A program made the position numbers and the translations under genes. The notes beneath the pieces were generated by a model. It did not search any database. It was not told where the DNA came from and saw only the letters and a program-made list of their open reading frames with translations. From assembly GCA_946402785.1 (NCBI GenBank), contig CAMIXP010000067.1, positions 1-7,046 on the forward strand: a stretch of DNA of 7,046 bases, written 5' to 3'. The stretch comes from an uncultured Caryophanales bacterium. Lineage in GTDB: Bacteria > Bacillota_I > Bacilli_A > RF39 > UBA660. Below, one piece after another: positions 5,372 to 7,046 of the stretch. The stretch's first letter is position 1, and each line of letters starts with the position of its first letter.

Positions 5372-5761
5372 TTATTTTTTTTCTTTTAAATATTGTCCTT
5401 TCAAAGTATGTCCAGGGAACTTTTTTGGATACACCATATCCATAATTTCAGGATCGATAAACTGATGTTCTACGGTATCATAGATACTTCTTAAGGTATA
5501 TCCTTGTTCACAAGGAAGGAAAACTGCAATCGCATCTTTTCCTTCATTGATTTCGATGATTTCTTCTGGATGTTTCATATATTGTGTAATATCCATGTGT
5601 AATACTTTTTGTTCTTTGATTCCTTCTAAAGGACTTTTTACATAGCGAACACCTACATTCATAAAGCCTTCTTCTGCTACATATTCAAGCAAGGCATTAT
5701 CATTTAAATATTCGCTTTCTAATACTAAACGTTTTCCATCTTCTCTAATTGTTTTTCTCAT
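5372..5761 (-). CDS. Unrecognised 129-residue protein between infB and rbfA
   Basis: This is a soluble, mixed-charge protein with no signal peptide or membrane helix and one cysteine (Cys84). I do not recognise the family. In Bacillus-type genomes this slot is held by ylxP (DUF503, about 92 residues); neither the length nor the sequence here looks like that family. Segments that could anchor a search are HMDITQYM (55-62), AIAVFLPCEQGYTLRSIYDT (77-96) and a Pro/Lys-rich tail, YPKKFPGHTLKGQYLKEKK. The ATG at 5761 lies six bases after the infB stop codon and is in the same frame, so the two reading frames are separated by a single TAG. No Shine-Dalgarno sequence is evident before this ATG, so translation probably depends on termination-reinitiation from infB. 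It is 13 nt upstream of rbfA. A role in translation initiation or ribosome assembly is suggested only by its neighbours. Confidence 0.82.
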   Translation of the reverse strand: MRKTIREDGKRLVLESEYLNDNALLEYVAEEGFMNVGVRYVKSPLEGIKEQKVLHMDITQYMKHPEEIIEINEGKDAIAVFLPCEQGYTLRSIYDTVEHQFIDPEIMDMVYPKKFPGHTLKGQYLKEKK

Positions 5762-5767
5762 ATGCCA

Positions 5768-7046
5768 CTATTTCTTGATTTCTACTAATTCGTATACTTC
5801 AATGATATCTCCTTCTTTATAATCTTGACAGTTTTCTAGTGTCATACCACAGTCCATATCCTTTTTAATCTCTTTTACTTGATCTTTTTCATGTTGTAGG
5901 GAACTAACTGTTCCATTATAAACAATTATATCATCTCGAATCATACGAGCTTTTGCATTATTTTTGATAATACCACTTGTTACATGGCATCCTGCGATTA
6001 AACCTACTTTAGAGAATTTGAAGATTTGTCTTACTTCTGCTGTACCTAATACTTTTTCTTCAAATTCTGGTTCTAGCATTCCTTTCATGGCATTTTCCAT
6101 ATCTTCTACTACTTTGTAGATAATGTCATATGTTTTAATATCAATTCCATATTGTTTTGCTGTATCCATTGTAGATGCATTTCCACGTACATTGAATCCA
6201 ATGATAATGGCATGAGAAGCACTTGCAAGTACGACATCGCTTTCTGTAATAGCACCTACACCTCCACGGATAACGGATACTTTTACGCCTTCTACATCAA
6301 TTTTCTCTAATGCATTTCTTACAGCTTCTAAAGAACCATTTACATCTGCTTTTAATACGACATTGATTTCTTTTTGACCTTCTTTGATTCTTCCAAATAA
6401 GTCTTCTAATGTCATACCACTGAAGTTGGTATCTGCTTCTTTACTTCTTAAACTTCTTTCATGAGCAATTTCTTTTGCTTGTTTTTCAGATTCAAATGCC
6501 ATGAATTTATCACCAGCACTTGGTACTTCTGAAATACCGGTTACTTCTACTGGAATGGATGGTTTTGCTTCGATAATATTGTTTCCTCTATCATCTTTTA
6601 AAGTTCTTACTTTACCAGCAAAGTTACCAATAACGATAGGATCTCCTAAACGTAATGTTCCATTTTGAATTAATAGGGTTGCAACAGAACCTACTTTTGA
6701 ATCTTTCTTAGATTCAATAACTGTTCCTGATGCATAACGATTTGGATTTGCCTTATATTCTTGCATTTCAGCTACTAATAGAATGTTTTCTAATAATTCA
6801 TCAATTCCAACTCCTGTTTTAGCGGAAATCTTATTAACAATAATATTTCCACCCCATTCTTCTGGAGTTAAACCATTTTCTACTAATGCCGTCATAATTC
6901 TATCTGGATTTGCTTCTGGCTTATCAATTTTGTTAATAGCAACTATAATTGGTACTCCTGCAGCTTTTGCATGGTCAATTGCTTCTACTGTTTGTGGCAT
7001 AATTCCATCATCAGCAGCAACAATGATAATTACGATATCGGTAATA
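5768..7046 (-). CDS. infB: Translation initiation factor IF-2, C-terminal 425 residues, cut by window edge
   Basis: IF-2 is the GTPase that brings initiator fMet-tRNA to the 30S subunit and promotes subunit joining. The visible part starts inside the G domain (ITDIVIIIVAADDGIMPQT). It has the G4 motif NKID (encoded at 6934-6923) and the G5 motif SAKTG; the P-loop and DTPGH motifs are beyond the right edge. Next come the beta-barrel domain II (ASGTVIESKKDSKVGSVATLLIQ...), domain III (EINVVLKADVNGSLEAV..., IIIGFNVRGNAS) and the fMet-tRNA-binding C2 domain ending in MDCGMTLENCQDYKEGDIIE and VYELVEIKK. All match the family closely, and the C-terminus is complete, ending in TAG at 5770-5768. The gene is the upstream member of the visible operon; its promoter lies outside the window. 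Confidence 0.98.
   Translation of the reverse strand, partial: ITDIVIIIVAADDGIMPQTVEAIDHAKAAGVPIIVAINKIDKPEANPDRIMTALVENGLTPEEWGGNIIVNKISAKTGVGIDELLENILLVAEMQEYKANPNRYASGTVIESKKDSKVGSVATLLIQNGTLRLGDPIVIGNFAGKVRTLKDDRGNNIIEAKPSIPVEVTGISEVPSAGDKFMAFESEKQAKEIAHERSLRSKEADTNFSGMTLEDLFGRIKEGQKEINVVLKADVNGSLEAVRNALEKIDVEGVKVSVIRGGVGAITESDVVLASASHAIIIGFNVRGNASTMDTAKQYGIDIKTYDIIYKVVEDMENAMKGMLEPEFEEKVLGTAEVRQIFKFSKVGLIAGCHVTSGIIKNNAKARMIRDDIIVYNGTVSSLQHEKDQVKEIKKDMDCGMTLENCQDYKEGDIIEVYELVEIKK

Noticed and set aside
1..7046. Mobile element, CRISPR array, tRNA or rRNA
   Set aside because: No transposase or integrase, no regularly spaced direct repeats, no terminal inverted repeats and no tRNA- or rRNA-like stretches were seen.
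1..7046. Mycoplasma-type genetic code (TGA as tryptophan)
   Set aside because: All genes are intact under the standard code, and the tryptophan codons checked are TGG.

Overview
This window is AT-rich chromosomal DNA of a low-GC Gram-positive bacterium (Firmicutes/Bacillota, probably Bacilli or an Erysipelotrichia-like gut lineage). The evidence is the A/T-heavy codon choice, strong AGGAGG-type ribosome binding sites, a Firmicute-type infB-x-rbfA / rpsO-pnp gene order, and a lipobox lipoprotein. Tryptophan is read from TGG and no gene is broken by TGA, so the standard bacterial code applies. The genus cannot be fixed from this sequence.

Layout. (1) 1-1766, minus strand, read right to left: an unrecognised two-family repeat protein (762-1766), then rpsO (369-638) with its own near-consensus promoter and a leader of about 84 nt, then the start of pnp (1-325, running off the left edge). 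A hairpin plus U-tract lies between rpsO and pnp. (2) 1767-1942: a divergent promoter region. (3) 1943-4428, plus strand: a tight three-gene operon for envelope proteins. It encodes a CPBP-family intramembrane protease, a membrane-anchored extracellular papain-like (C39_2-type) cysteine peptidase rich in cysteines, and an LppM-like lipoprotein with an additional C-terminal membrane helix. (4) 4417-4444: a perfect 12-bp hairpin that serves as a bidirectional terminator, in which both convergent stop codons sit with no bases between them. (5) 4429-7046, minus strand, read right to left: infB (C-terminal 425 residues, running off the right edge), an unrecognised 129-aa gene in the position usually held by ylxP, rbfA, and a six-helix VUT-like membrane protein.

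How it fits together. In Bacillus-type genomes the order is infB-ylxP-rbfA-truB-ribF-rpsO-pnp. Here the two ends of that translation/RNA-decay block survive on the minus strand, but truB and ribF are absent between them. Their place is taken by the VUT-like gene, the oppositely oriented three-gene envelope operon and the repeat protein. The plus-strand operon is the most likely source of undescribed biology: two proteases, one in the membrane and one outside it, made together with a doubly anchored lipoprotein, suggest a surface peptide-processing or protein-quality function. That function is inference only. The 129-aa gene is the second most interesting item: it is in frame with infB past one TAG codon and has no clear ribosome binding site.
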